Assembly (NCBI RefSeq): GCF_034259325.1
Contig: NZ_JAXIVS010000003.1
Coordinates: 248,001-312,000, forward strand
Reading direction: 5' to 3'
DNA: 64,000 nt
DNA from: Hyalangium ruber
Lineage (GTDB): Bacteria; Myxococcota; Myxococcia; Myxococcales; Myxococcaceae
Every line of letters starts with the position of its first letter. Positions within the stretch are counted from its first letter, which is position 1. Under the pieces are notes generated by a model. The model worked only from the letters and a program-made list of their open reading frames with translations. It made no database searches and was not told where the DNA came from. Of the stretch, positions 47,890 to 57,640 are shown in pieces. The translations under genes and the position numbers were made by a program.

Positions 47890-48303
47890 GTGTACCACGC
47901 ACGGGAGCTGACGGTGTCCACGCGTGGGCGTGGCTTCCACGACATCACCTCCGAGGTGCGGCAGGCGGTGGCGGAGAGCGGCGCCCGTCAGGGCCTGTGT
48001 ACGGTGTTCCTGCACCACACCAGCGCGTCGCTGATTCTGTGTGAGAACGCGGACCCGGACGTGCGCAAGGATCTGGAGACGTTCTTCTCGCGGCTGGTGA
48101 AGGACGGGGACGCGATGTTCCAGCACGACGCCGAGGGCCCGGATGACATGCCGGCGCACGTGCGCACCGTGCTGACGCAGAACTCGCTGTCGGTCCCTAT
48201 AAAGGATGGAAAGGCGGACCTGGGGACGTGGCAGGGCATCTATGTGTGGGAACACCGCACTTCCCCGCACCGCCGCCGCGTCACCGTGTCCGTGCTGGGC
48301 TGA
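47890..48303 (+). CDS. YjbQ/UPF0047 family protein
   Basis: 137 residues starting with GTG. The family signature TVFLHHTSASLILCENADPD with conserved His and Glu, and the closing GKADLGTWQGIYVWEHR, are present. Members bind metal and show weak thiamine-phosphate synthase activity in vitro; the biological role is uncertain. Immediately after its stop codon the intergenic repeat array starts. Confidence 0.88.
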   Translation: MYHARELTVSTRGRGFHDITSEVRQAVAESGARQGLCTVFLHHTSASLILCENADPDVRKDLETFFSRLVKDGDAMFQHDAEGPDDMPAHVRTVLTQNSLSVPIKDGKADLGTWQGIYVWEHRTSPHRRRVTVSVLG

Positions 48304-48305
48304 GG

Positions 48306-48660
48306 GCCTCCAACCAGTTGGAGGCAGGGGGTACCCCCGTCCCAACCAGTTGGAAGCCGGGGGTGCCGCCTCCAACCAGTTGGAGGCAGGGGGTACCGTT
48401 CCAACCGGGAGGGTTGGTCGGAATAGCGGCTTCAATCTGGCCGGAAGGTGGGCGGCAGGCGCCTGGTACCAACCGGTTGGGAGTGAGCGCCTGGTACCAA
48501 CCAGTTGGGAGTGAGCGCCGGAGGCACTGCATTTGGCCAAGTGCCCGACTTTACAAGCGCTGTTATGGCTCGGGTCTATTCTGACCAGCCCTGCCGGCTG
48601 GAAGCCTTTGGGGGGGCCGCCTCCAACCAGTTGGAGGCCTGGGGGGTGCCCGTCCCAACC
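48306..48660. repeat. Array of CCAACC(N)GTTGG inverted repeats
   Basis: At least seven palindromic units occur in the convergent gap: CCAACCAGTTGG or a close variant at 48310, 48342, 48372, 48401 (variant with 6-bp arms around GGGAG), 48469 (perfect CCAACCGGTTGG), 48497 and 48623, and a half unit at 48655. Three are part of an identical 20-mer GCCTCCAACCAGTTGGAGGC (48306-48325, 48368-48387, 48619-48638). Units 5 and 6 sit in a 28-bp direct repeat. GGGGGTACCCCC (48327-48338) is another perfect palindrome. Such features fit REP-like elements. Confidence 0.85.
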
Positions 48661-48662
48661 CG

Positions 48663-49385
48663 TCAATCTGCTGGCCAGGGCTGCAACGGCCGCAGCAGCC
48701 CGGCCCGGTTCAGCAACTCTTGGACGCGAGCGGCCAGCGCAACGTGCTCAGGGTTGGACGTGGTGAACCGCTCCGGGGTGAGGATGACGAGGGTTCCTTT
48801 GTCCTCCACGGGATCCATGCGCACGGGGGCAGGCAGGGGGGGCACTGTGCCGCGCAGCCGCGAGAAGTACATCACCCAGCCCACGAAGGTGCCCGCGTGC
48901 GCGAACCCCTGCACCACCGTGTCCCGGTGTTCATGCGAGGTCGCCACTGCCCACTCCGGGTCCCAGGCCAGGGCCATGGCGCGCAACGCCTCAGTCATCA
49001 CCGGAGCGCTCAGCAACCGCTCCCTGATAGGTCCCTCATCACAGGGACGGAGCACGCAGTTGGATGAACCCCGGAGCGAGGACGAGCCACAGTCCCCATC
49101 AACCAGGGACGATTCCTCCTGGGTATCGCCCGTCCATAAGTGGAACGAGTAACGGCCCCCGAAATGATTCTCCTCTCGTGCGAATAGCTGCATGAAGCTC
49201 GACGCCTCGGTGCGGAACTGGAGTCTGAGCGCTTCCTCGAAGGAGTCTGCCTTCTCATACCAGCGGGCCCATATTGGGTCGCAGCGCCCCAGTAGATAGA
49301 AGAACCGCTCCGCGCGGTGGGCGCACACCTCAGCGGATTCAGGCCGGGCGAGCCAGTAGGAGCCAGCGTAGTAGGTCTCCATCAT
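48663..49385 (-). CDS. Orphan Imm52-type immunity protein
   Basis: A 240-residue soluble protein. It matches my memory of the Imm52 family: YYAGSYWLARPESAEVCAHR start, FFYLLGRCDPIWARWYE, DPEWAVATSHEHRD, GTFVGWVMYFSRLRG and LVILTPERFTTSNPEH. Imm52 proteins protect against polymorphic toxins, often with Tox-REase-like domains. No toxin gene is next to it: upstream is a Ser/Thr kinase and downstream the repeat array. It is thus an orphan that may confer resistance to siblings' toxins. The family call is from memory. Confidence 0.75.
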   Translation of the reverse strand: MMETYYAGSYWLARPESAEVCAHRAERFFYLLGRCDPIWARWYEKADSFEEALRLQFRTEASSFMQLFAREENHFGGRYSFHLWTGDTQEESSLVDGDCGSSSLRGSSNCVLRPCDEGPIRERLLSAPVMTEALRAMALAWDPEWAVATSHEHRDTVVQGFAHAGTFVGWVMYFSRLRGTVPPLPAPVRMDPVEDKGTLVILTPERFTTSNPEHVALAARVQELLNRAGLLRPLQPWPAD

Positions 49386-49440
49386 CGAACAGCGACTCCT
49401 TCCTCGGCCGGCCTAGCCTGCGTCCAGCAACCCGTTGGAA

Positions 49441-50538
49441 TCATGAGTGCCGCTGGAGACGCCTTCCCCCAAGCGCGGCGGGAATGGGCGCTCGACTCGT
49501 TTGCGCTTCGCCGTGGTGGCGGCCAGAAGTGACAATCAGTTCGCGCAGTTCCTCGCGCAGGTTCCACGCGTCGAATGGCTGCGGCAAGCTCGCCAGGTAT
49601 GCGCGCAGCTCCATCCGCATGAGCGAGGCATGAGCGTAGCGTTCAGCCGGATTCACCCGTAGGGCTCGGTGAAGCACGGCGCGTAACGCGGGCTCCACAC
49701 CTGCGGTCTCACGCTCCACGTCTTCCGGGCGGATGCACGCCGCGCGAGCGGCCAGCTCCGCCGGGTCCGCCCAGCCCTGCTCCTCGGCTCGGAGCTTGCC
49801 CACCAGTCGCTTGAAGAGCCGCGTGAGCGGAGGCGCCGCGGGCGCATGGGGCAGGTCCAGCAGGTGCTTGCTGGTGAGCATCTCGAACAGCACCAGCCCC
49901 AGGGAGAAGAGGTCAGCACGAGCGTCTGGCTTCTCTCCTCGCAGCACCTCCGGCGCTGAATACGCCACATCCCCCTTCAAGCACAGAGCGGGCGTCGCGG
50001 GGTGGCCTGGCCGCGGAGTGAAGGCCGCGCCGAAGTCGCTGAGCTTCACTTCCCCCTCGCTGCTCAGGTGGATGTTGCGAGGGCTGACGTCCCGATGAAC
50101 GAGCTGAAGCGCCTGACCGTGCGGATCCGTCAGGTGGTGGATGTAGTGGAGCGCATCAGCGACCTGGGCCGCGACGGAGGCGGCGAACGGCGCGGACACC
50201 GGCTGGTGGCGGCGAGCCGCCCGATTCAACACCCGCTCCAACGACAAGCCCTCCACGTACTCCATGACCACCAGCGGGCGGTGCTCACGCGTGTCCACTG
50301 CCAGCACCCGCGTCAGGGCATGGTGGTCCATGTTGCGAACGAGCCGGGCCTCCTCCACCAACCGGAGGCGCTCGAGCGGATACTCCGCGGCGCGCATGCG
50401 CTTGATGACGACGAGCCCGGCCCGCCCCGGCTGGGCATGGCTCTGCGCAAGCACCAACTCACCGCTGCCGCGCTCGTCCAGCTTGCGAACACAGGAGTAG
50501 GTGGTGCCACCAACGGTGAAGGTGATTGGGCGGAACAT
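49441..50538 (-). CDS. Serine/threonine protein kinase
   Basis: 365 residues from ATG 50538, which follows TGGAG. Kinase domain at about 10-275 with the Lys in LVVIKRM, HRDVSPRNIHL (catalytic Asp), SDFGAAFTPR (DFG) and the APE-like SAPEVLRG. The Gly-rich loop is short (KLDERGSGELVLA). The C-terminal 80 residues are Arg-rich without membrane helix, so it acts in the cytosol. A second kinase lies upstream on the same strand. Confidence 0.88.
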   Translation of the reverse strand: MFRPITFTVGGTTYSCVRKLDERGSGELVLAQSHAQPGRAGLVVIKRMRAAEYPLERLRLVEEARLVRNMDHHALTRVLAVDTREHRPLVVMEYVEGLSLERVLNRAARRHQPVSAPFAASVAAQVADALHYIHHLTDPHGQALQLVHRDVSPRNIHLSSEGEVKLSDFGAAFTPRPGHPATPALCLKGDVAYSAPEVLRGEKPDARADLFSLGLVLFEMLTSKHLLDLPHAPAAPPLTRLFKRLVGKLRAEEQGWADPAELAARAACIRPEDVERETAGVEPALRAVLHRALRVNPAERYAHASLMRMELRAYLASLPQPFDAWNLREELRELIVTSGRHHGEAQTSRAPIPAALGGRRLQRHS

Positions 50539-50681
50539 GCGCGCACTCCAGCAGTGGGCACGGCGGTGGGCCGTGGAGGGAACCACGCGCGAAGGCAACG
50601 CCATGGGTGGGACGTAGGCTTCGCACCCATAGGGTAACATGGGAGCGTGGATGGAGGAAACCAGCCTCCTGAACAGCGCGA

Positions 50682-52643
50682 TTACTCCGAGAACTGAAAA
50701 ACGAATCTCGCGTCGCCGCCGTTGATAGCCGTGAAGACCTCATTCGTCGAGCCTGGGCCCTTCCCAATGCCGAGCCCGCCTTCGTGTCTCACGATCGCGC
50801 AGATCGGAACACGCGCGGCCCCTGGAAGTTGGAGCTCCCTGTAGCGGATGAAGAAGCGGTCACCGCCGCCAGCCAGGACGCGACCGAACAGCAGGGTCCC
50901 TTTAGGGAGATGAGACGACCTGGGAGAGAACACCACACCCACGATGGGACCTGGACGAAAGGTGTGCAGTCCTGGGTCGACCCCCAATGGCCTGGGCCCG
51001 CTGGCATCCAGCTGCGTCCCCGCCACATCGCCAGGATCGAGGCCCAACCTGACCATCGATTCGATGGCCGCCTGAGGGCACTCCGCGGGCTCCGGGCGCA
51101 CGGGCACGCTGGAGCAGGCCGTCACCATACCGGCCGCCGTGCACAATGCGCCCAGGCGCGCGGTCTTGGACGAGGGCTGGCCTATGGCAATGGAAGCGGG
51201 GGGGGCGGGGCGCTGGCGCTGGGTTGTCGTCACGGGGCTGTCTTCCTCACGGGCTGCGGCGGCGGTATCCGCCAGGGTGGGTGAAGGGACTGAGGCTGCC
51301 ACGGACCCCGCAGGGGGCGGGAAGGCATACGCGGGCAGCCAGAGCAGTGGCGCTCCCTGCTCCGGAGGAGGCGAGGGTTGGAGGACCGTGACAGTTGGCT
51401 TGGAGCGGAGCCTTCCCGCGAGCCAGGGCTCCGCCAGCCACCCGCCCGTGGTCATGGCCCCCAGCAGCAACACAGCGGCGACCGCTCGGCGAGCCGCTGG
51501 AGACCACACCTGTGGCTGAGCCACGAGCAGCGCATCCCTCCTTCGCCGTGCCGCCTCGAGCCTCCGCTCCTCATGCCCATTGGCTGCCTTGAAGAGATGG
51601 GTCTCTTGCACCTGTGGATCCTGCGCCACCAGGCCATCACCCGTAGTGGGAGCCTGGGTGGTGGCATCGTGCATGGAACCCGGAGGGCGCGACTCATACA
51701 CCGGCACCTCCCATGCGCCCGGCTGCTTCAGCGCCCGCTCCAGTGCCGCGCACAGGGCGTGCCCATGGCGGTATCGGAAGACGGGCTCCTTGGACAGGAG
51801 TCTCATCACCACCCGGCTCAGCGCCCGGGGCACCTGGGGGTTGAGTGCGTGTACAGGCACCGGCCGCCGCCGGGCCACCCAGTGCGCGAGCGGTTCGCCC
51901 GCCAGCATGTCCGGGAAGGGCAGCACCTCGGTCAGCACCTGGTACAACAGCACTCCCATCGCGTACCAATCGTCCGTCGAACGGAAGCGGTAGGGTGCGC
52001 CGCCGGCGTGCTGAGCAAACGCCAGCGCTTCCGGACTGAGGAAGGCAGGAGTGCCCGGCGGAAGTCCCGCCTGGGTGAGCGGGGAGGTGAACTCCGCGGC
52101 TGCCGCACCGAAATCCGATAGGAATGGCTCTCCATCCTCCTCGCGCACCAGCACATTGTCCGGCTTGATGTCCCGGTGCATCACGCCCACCTCGTGCGCC
52201 GACTGCACCGCTCGCACCAGTTTCTGGCCTAGACGCACCACCTCGCGCAGCGAGGGATTGGTGCGGCGTACCCACTCCAGCAGCGTGGCGCCCTCCACCC
52301 AGGCCAGCACCAGGTAGCGCAAGCCTCCTTCCGGGTCCTTCCACCGCCCGTGGCCCACCACGCGCACCACGTTGGGACAGGCCGCCTGCATCAGCAGTTG
52401 CACCTCGCGCGCGGCGCGTGCGTCCGCCTGGGCCGGGGCCCCCGGAGGGTACAGGCTGAACTTCAACGCGTAGGGATGGCCAGGGCGCTGCACGCTCTCG
52501 ACCTGCCATACGCAGCCCCATCCTCCGGTGGCCACGTGGCGCACCAGCCGGAAGCCGTTCACCTCCAGCCCCGGGGGCAAGTCTCGCGGGTGGACGTCCG
52601 TACCTGGGTAGAGGCGGTGCGGCTGAGTCGTCTCTTGCTCCAA
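50682..52643 (-). CDS. Membrane-anchored serine/threonine protein kinase
   Basis: 653 residues. Kinase domain at about 25-300: glycine loop ATGGWGCVW, Lys in YALKFSLY, MHRDIKPDNVLV and SDFGAAAAEF. A cytoplasmic Pro-rich linker follows, then a transmembrane helix (AVAAVLLLGAMTTGGWLAEPW, about residues 387-407). The extracytoplasmic C-terminus has GALCTAAGMVTACSSV and a beta-type end domain with several Cys, FRPGPIVGVVFSPRS and GTLLFGRVL. This is a typical myxobacterial receptor-like kinase. It lies next to a DUF2381 protein. Confidence 0.9.
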   Translation of the reverse strand: MEQETTQPHRLYPGTDVHPRDLPPGLEVNGFRLVRHVATGGWGCVWQVESVQRPGHPYALKFSLYPPGAPAQADARAAREVQLLMQAACPNVVRVVGHGRWKDPEGGLRYLVLAWVEGATLLEWVRRTNPSLREVVRLGQKLVRAVQSAHEVGVMHRDIKPDNVLVREEDGEPFLSDFGAAAAEFTSPLTQAGLPPGTPAFLSPEALAFAQHAGGAPYRFRSTDDWYAMGVLLYQVLTEVLPFPDMLAGEPLAHWVARRRPVPVHALNPQVPRALSRVVMRLLSKEPVFRYRHGHALCAALERALKQPGAWEVPVYESRPPGSMHDATTQAPTTGDGLVAQDPQVQETHLFKAANGHEERRLEAARRRRDALLVAQPQVWSPAARRAVAAVLLLGAMTTGGWLAEPWLAGRLRSKPTVTVLQPSPPPEQGAPLLWLPAYAFPPPAGSVAASVPSPTLADTAAAAREEDSPVTTTQRQRPAPPASIAIGQPSSKTARLGALCTAAGMVTACSSVPVRPEPAECPQAAIESMVRLGLDPGDVAGTQLDASGPRPLGVDPGLHTFRPGPIVGVVFSPRSSHLPKGTLLFGRVLAGGGDRFFIRYRELQLPGAARVPICAIVRHEGGLGIGKGPGSTNEVFTAINGGDARFVFQFSE

Positions 52644-52659
52644 GATGGTTTCCCCCTCT

Positions 52660-53601
52660 TCAGCGCTTCAGGGTCCCTGGGGGCGAGGGCTTCAGCTTAT
52701 AATTATAAAGCCACAACTCCCGGTCGCCGTTCCGCTCGGTCACCTTCAGGTTGAACTCTCGCGCTGACTCACCCGTGGGAAGGGGAAACTCCACCACGAG
52801 GCGGGCATTGCTCCCGGGGACCAGTTCCGTCCCTCCCACCAGTCGCAGCACCTGCGCGGGCGTCCGTGCTTCACTCACCGCTACTTCCAAGGCCGCCGCC
52901 TCCGGAACCCAGGGCCGCTCTCCCGCCGCCAGAGTGAGTTCCGCCTCCAGCGCGATCTGCCCGCTGGCCACATAGAGGAAGGTGGCCCCGCGTCCCATGC
53001 CCTCGGGCAGTTTCCAGGTGGCGTGTGCCAAGGAAATAACCCGAAGCCCCTCGCGCCCGAGCACGCCCGAGGCCACCAACGTCCCCAGGCTGCCCACGCT
53101 CTCGCCCAGCGCCACGAGCTCCGCGTCCCTGGCGGCGCACCGCGCCTGCTCCACCGCCAGCGCTTCCTCCAAATCGGCGACGGTGCGCAGGTGGCGGGAC
53201 ACCAGCACATGGCCCTCCCCTTCCGTGGAGTGAACGCTGAACACCAGCGGCACTCCCGCCGCGGGCTGCCCATCCGCGAAGTGGACGATCAGCCGCAGCC
53301 GTTCTCCCTCCTTCCACCCAGACGCCGGCAAGAGCGTGAGGGTGTCTTCCGCCACCGCCACGCGTTGGAAGCCCAGCTCGCGCGCCGCGCGCTCCACCAC
53401 CTCCCGCGCCAACACCCCATCGAAGAGCAGCGTGATGGGCTGCCCAGGGGCTACTCGCACCTCGGCCTCCCCTTGAGAAGTGGGCACCTCCACACGACGC
53501 ACAGGTGGCCGGGCTTGCGGAAGAGCCGGCTGCGCCAGCGCGGGAGGTTCCAGCAGCAGCCATAGCGGTACAACCCAGACAGGTGGCAAGGACAGGGGCA
53601 A
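52660..53601 (-). CDS. DUF2381 (TIGR02268-like) secreted protein
   Basis: 313 residues with a Sec signal peptide (about 1-23). The beta-rich mature part follows the DUF2381 pattern: PGQPITLLFDGVLAREVVE, GWKEGERLRLIVHFADG, PAAGVPLVFSVHS, a helix with AVEQARCAARDAELVAL, and LYNYKLKPSPPG at the end. This paralogous family is confined to myxobacteria as far as I know and typically lies beside Ser/Thr kinase genes. It ends 16 bases upstream of the kinase gene, so it is probably co-transcribed and may form its extracytoplasmic partner. Confidence 0.85.
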   Translation of the reverse strand: MPLSLPPVWVVPLWLLLEPPALAQPALPQARPPVRRVEVPTSQGEAEVRVAPGQPITLLFDGVLAREVVERAARELGFQRVAVAEDTLTLLPASGWKEGERLRLIVHFADGQPAAGVPLVFSVHSTEGEGHVLVSRHLRTVADLEEALAVEQARCAARDAELVALGESVGSLGTLVASGVLGREGLRVISLAHATWKLPEGMGRGATFLYVASGQIALEAELTLAAGERPWVPEAAALEVAVSEARTPAQVLRLVGGTELVPGSNARLVVEFPLPTGESAREFNLKVTERNGDRELWLYNYKLKPSPPGTLKR

Positions 53602-53732
53602 CCTCCTGAGTCAGCACCCTACCAGATGGACCGGGTGGCCTCCTCCTCGATACGGAGGGGACCCGCTGGTGACCTGACGAGTAGGAGCGACTCTGGATTG
53701 CCGTGCAACGACCTGGCGCCCCGTCTTCTTCG

Positions 53733-54341
53733 TCACCCCTTGGGGCGGGAGAGGTACTTCGCGGGCAGCGGCTGGTCTGGCGTCTCCGGAGTCCAGGCGA
53801 CCGTCAGCAGCCACCAGCGCTGCCCATCGTGCATGAGCTGGATGCTGTTGATGCCGCGCATGAAGGGCTTCGCTTCTCCCTCGCGCAGGGCCTCGTAGGT
53901 GGTGAAGACGTGGACGAGAGGGCCGAAGCGCTCCACCACTCGCGATATCTCGCGTTCGCGGAAGCCCTCCTCGACCAGCTTCTTCTCGGAGCGCGCGATG
54001 TACTCCTCGGGCGTGAGCATGTGGTAGCTGACGACGCCATCGGGCCGCTTGCCGGAAGGAATCATCCTCGCGCCCGGAGCGAAGAGGGAGCGGAAGCGGT
54101 TCCAGTCCCGCGCCTGCCCCTTCGGTCCGGAGATGACGTCATAAAGCGCGGCCACGACGGCCTCCGGCGTGGCCACATCCTCCGCTCGCGCGTGTGGGGC
54201 GGAAGCGGCGGGCTTGGAGGCAGCCGGCGCAGGGGTGGCCGGCTCAGCCGCGGGCGCGGGCTTCGGCTGAGCACCGAGGGCTGGCACCGCCACGAAGGTC
54301 AGCAACGTCGGGACAAGCGATCGTGCGAGGCTGCGGCGCAT
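53733..54341 (-). CDS. Secreted NTF2-like domain protein
   Basis: 202 residues from ATG 54341, preceded by AGGAGACCC. Signal peptide is at about 1-24, then an Ala/Pro-rich linker. The domain (about 55-200) matches SnoaL/NTF2-like proteins: ALYDVISGPKGQARDWNRF, LFAPGARMIPSG, INSIQLMHDGQRWWLLTVAW. Function unclear; enzyme or ligand-binding possible. It sits 60 bases downstream of the sigma-54 regulator gene on the same strand. Confidence 0.75.
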   Translation of the reverse strand: MRRSLARSLVPTLLTFVAVPALGAQPKPAPAAEPATPAPAASKPAASAPHARAEDVATPEAVVAALYDVISGPKGQARDWNRFRSLFAPGARMIPSGKRPDGVVSYHMLTPEEYIARSEKKLVEEGFREREISRVVERFGPLVHVFTTYEALREGEAKPFMRGINSIQLMHDGQRWWLLTVAWTPETPDQPLPAKYLSRPKG

Positions 54342-54400
54342 GGGTCTCCTGGAGGGAAGGCGCCGCGCATCATGGACCACGCGCGCTCCGAGCGCATGCG

Positions 54401-55805
<1,405 letters not shown>

Positions 55806-55813
<8 letters not shown>

Positions 55814-57167
55814 GCGCTACCTCCCGCGCGGACCCTAGGGTGCCCGCCGGCAACTCTCGGGGCAGCAGCAACTCCGCCACGCATCCGCCGTGCGGCCCGC
55901 CCTCCAGCGTCACCTCGCCTCCGTGCTGCCGGGCCAGGGCGCGCGCCACCGTCAGCCCCAACCCGGAGCCGCGCGCCTTGGTGGTGACGCCCGCCTCGAA
56001 GACGCGCCCGGCCACCTCCGACGCGAGCCCGGAGCCCTCGTCGCGAACGGAGACTCGCGCATCTCCCGCCGCCGTGGACTCCACCGTCACCACCACCCGG
56101 CCTCCGGGAGGGCTCGCCTCGATGGCGTTGTGGAGCAGGTTCATCAACACCTGCTTCACCTTGCGCGAGTCACACGCCACGCTCACGCGGCCGGAGCCCG
56201 CTCGCTCCAGCTTCACGCCGCGCTCACCGGCCAGGCCCTCGTGTAGCACCAGCGCCTCTTCGCACAGCGCCGACAAGTCCACCGCGCTCACCGTCAACGG
56301 CACCAACGGGCGGGAGAAGTTGAGGAACTCCTCCAGGATGCCCTGCATGCGCGTCACCTCGCTCGTCAGCACCTTCAGGCGCTCGGCGGACTGGGGCTGC
56401 CCGGGCTCGCGCGCCATGAGCTGGGTGAGCCCCTTCACCGTGGCCAGCGGGTTCTTCAGCTCGTGGGCAATCTCTCCCGACAGGGCCTCGAGCTCCCGCG
56501 CGTGGGCCCGGTGGGTGGAGAGCAGCTCGTCCCGGTGGGACAGCGCCTCGGAGAGCATGTTGTCGAAGGTGCGGCGCATCGCCCCGCCCACGGCGGTACT
56601 CGCCACGCACAACAGCCCCATGACTCCCGCGCAGGCCAAGAGCATGTTCGGCGGAGCCGAGCCCAGGTAGGGCAGCGCCAGGCCGGGCAACCATCCGGAG
56701 AGCTGGGCCACGGACATGGCCGTCAGCGAACCCAGCTCCGCCAAGAGCAGCCACACGCGCTGCCGGGGACTGGAGGCCAGACTGGCCACGAAAGCGATCG
56801 GCAGCACCGTGGGCAACAGGGGACTGGTGATGCCCCCCGTACCGAGCACGAAGCCCTGCTGGAAAAGCAGGTGCAGCCAGAGGTTGATCGGGACACGCCG
56901 CGCGGTGAACCCCTCGCGGGCGAAGCGCCGGGTCTCGAGGAGCAAGGCCGTCCCGGCGCTGACCAGCATCACCCCCAGCCACGCCACCCTCCAGGGCACC
57001 GGATCCAGCAGAGTCGCCGTGAGCGCCAGCAGCGCGAGGGCCAGTCCGCCGCGCAGGCGCACCCGCACCATGCGCCCGAAGATCCGCCCCAGGTGCTTGA
57101 CCTGGATGTCGTCGAAGTTGCGCAGCGTCTGCGTGTACACGGCTGCCTCCGCTCCCAGCAGGTTCAT
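55806..57167 (-). CDS. Membrane sensor histidine kinase
   Basis: 453 residues. The N-terminal 200 residues contain about six transmembrane helices (from GGLALALLALTATLL to LACAGVMGLLCVASTAV), suggesting that the membrane domain is the sensor. HisKA has SGEIAHELKNPLATVKGLTQ, and the ATPase domain shows LLHNAIEA, DEGSGLA and GSGLGLTVARALARQHGG. Cognate of the NtrC-type regulator it overlaps. Confidence 0.9.
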
Positions 57168-57640
57168 GGCACGCCAGTGCGGCCTTCTTCAATCAGCCTG
57201 GGCGACGCACTCCCTTCCTGTCGACGCTTGCGCCGTGCCGGAGCGCCCGCCCGGGAGCGCGGCGTCACGACTCCGGGCACGTCGGGAGGACGAGGGACGA
57301 CCCGAAGTCTCGGCCGACGGCCTGGGCCCGAAGGCCCTCTCCGGGAAGTACGAAGCGAAGGCAGGACGAACAGGAGCAGGCTGAACATGGACTCTCGGCC
57401 TCGAGGTGGGCACGGCATGTGCCTGAGCGTCCCTGGAGCAATGGAGGTGCCACCGCCCGCTCCTCGGGAGAACAGGAGCCACCCGCCGGCTTCCTGGACA
57501 GGGTGTCGGATTTCCGGCGGGCCTTCCGCGCGGCCTTCCGGCGCCCGCATGCGTACCTTCTTCCCAAGCGCTCCCGGCACAGGCCTTGCTGTCCTTCCGG
57601 ATGAGCCGCCACGCCTCCCGCGTCGGCCAGAGGAGGGGCC
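57168..57640. other. 473-bp intergenic region with sigma-54-like promoter
   Basis: The gap separates the divergent sensor kinase and the exporter operon. No real gene is visible. It holds the sigma-54-like site at 57408-57423 and the strong ribosome-binding site AGAGGAGGGGCC just before 57641. Other parts show no repeats I can support. Confidence 0.5.
57408..57423 (+). promoter_or_regulatory. Candidate sigma-54 (-24/-12) promoter for the exporter operon
   Basis: GGGCACGGCATGTGCC matches the consensus TGGCAC-N5-TTGC with GG at 57409-57410 and GC at 57421-57422 separated by exactly ten bases. It lies about 218 bases upstream of the HlyD start and next to a divergent sigma-54 activator gene. 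Matches of this quality occur by chance in GC-rich DNA, so support is moderate. Confidence 0.4.

Noticed and set aside
57387-57640. A possible small protein starting at ATG 57387 in the exporter upstream region
   Set aside because: Pro/Ser/Arg-rich sequence without conserved pattern, no ribosome-binding site, and the frame runs into the HlyD start.
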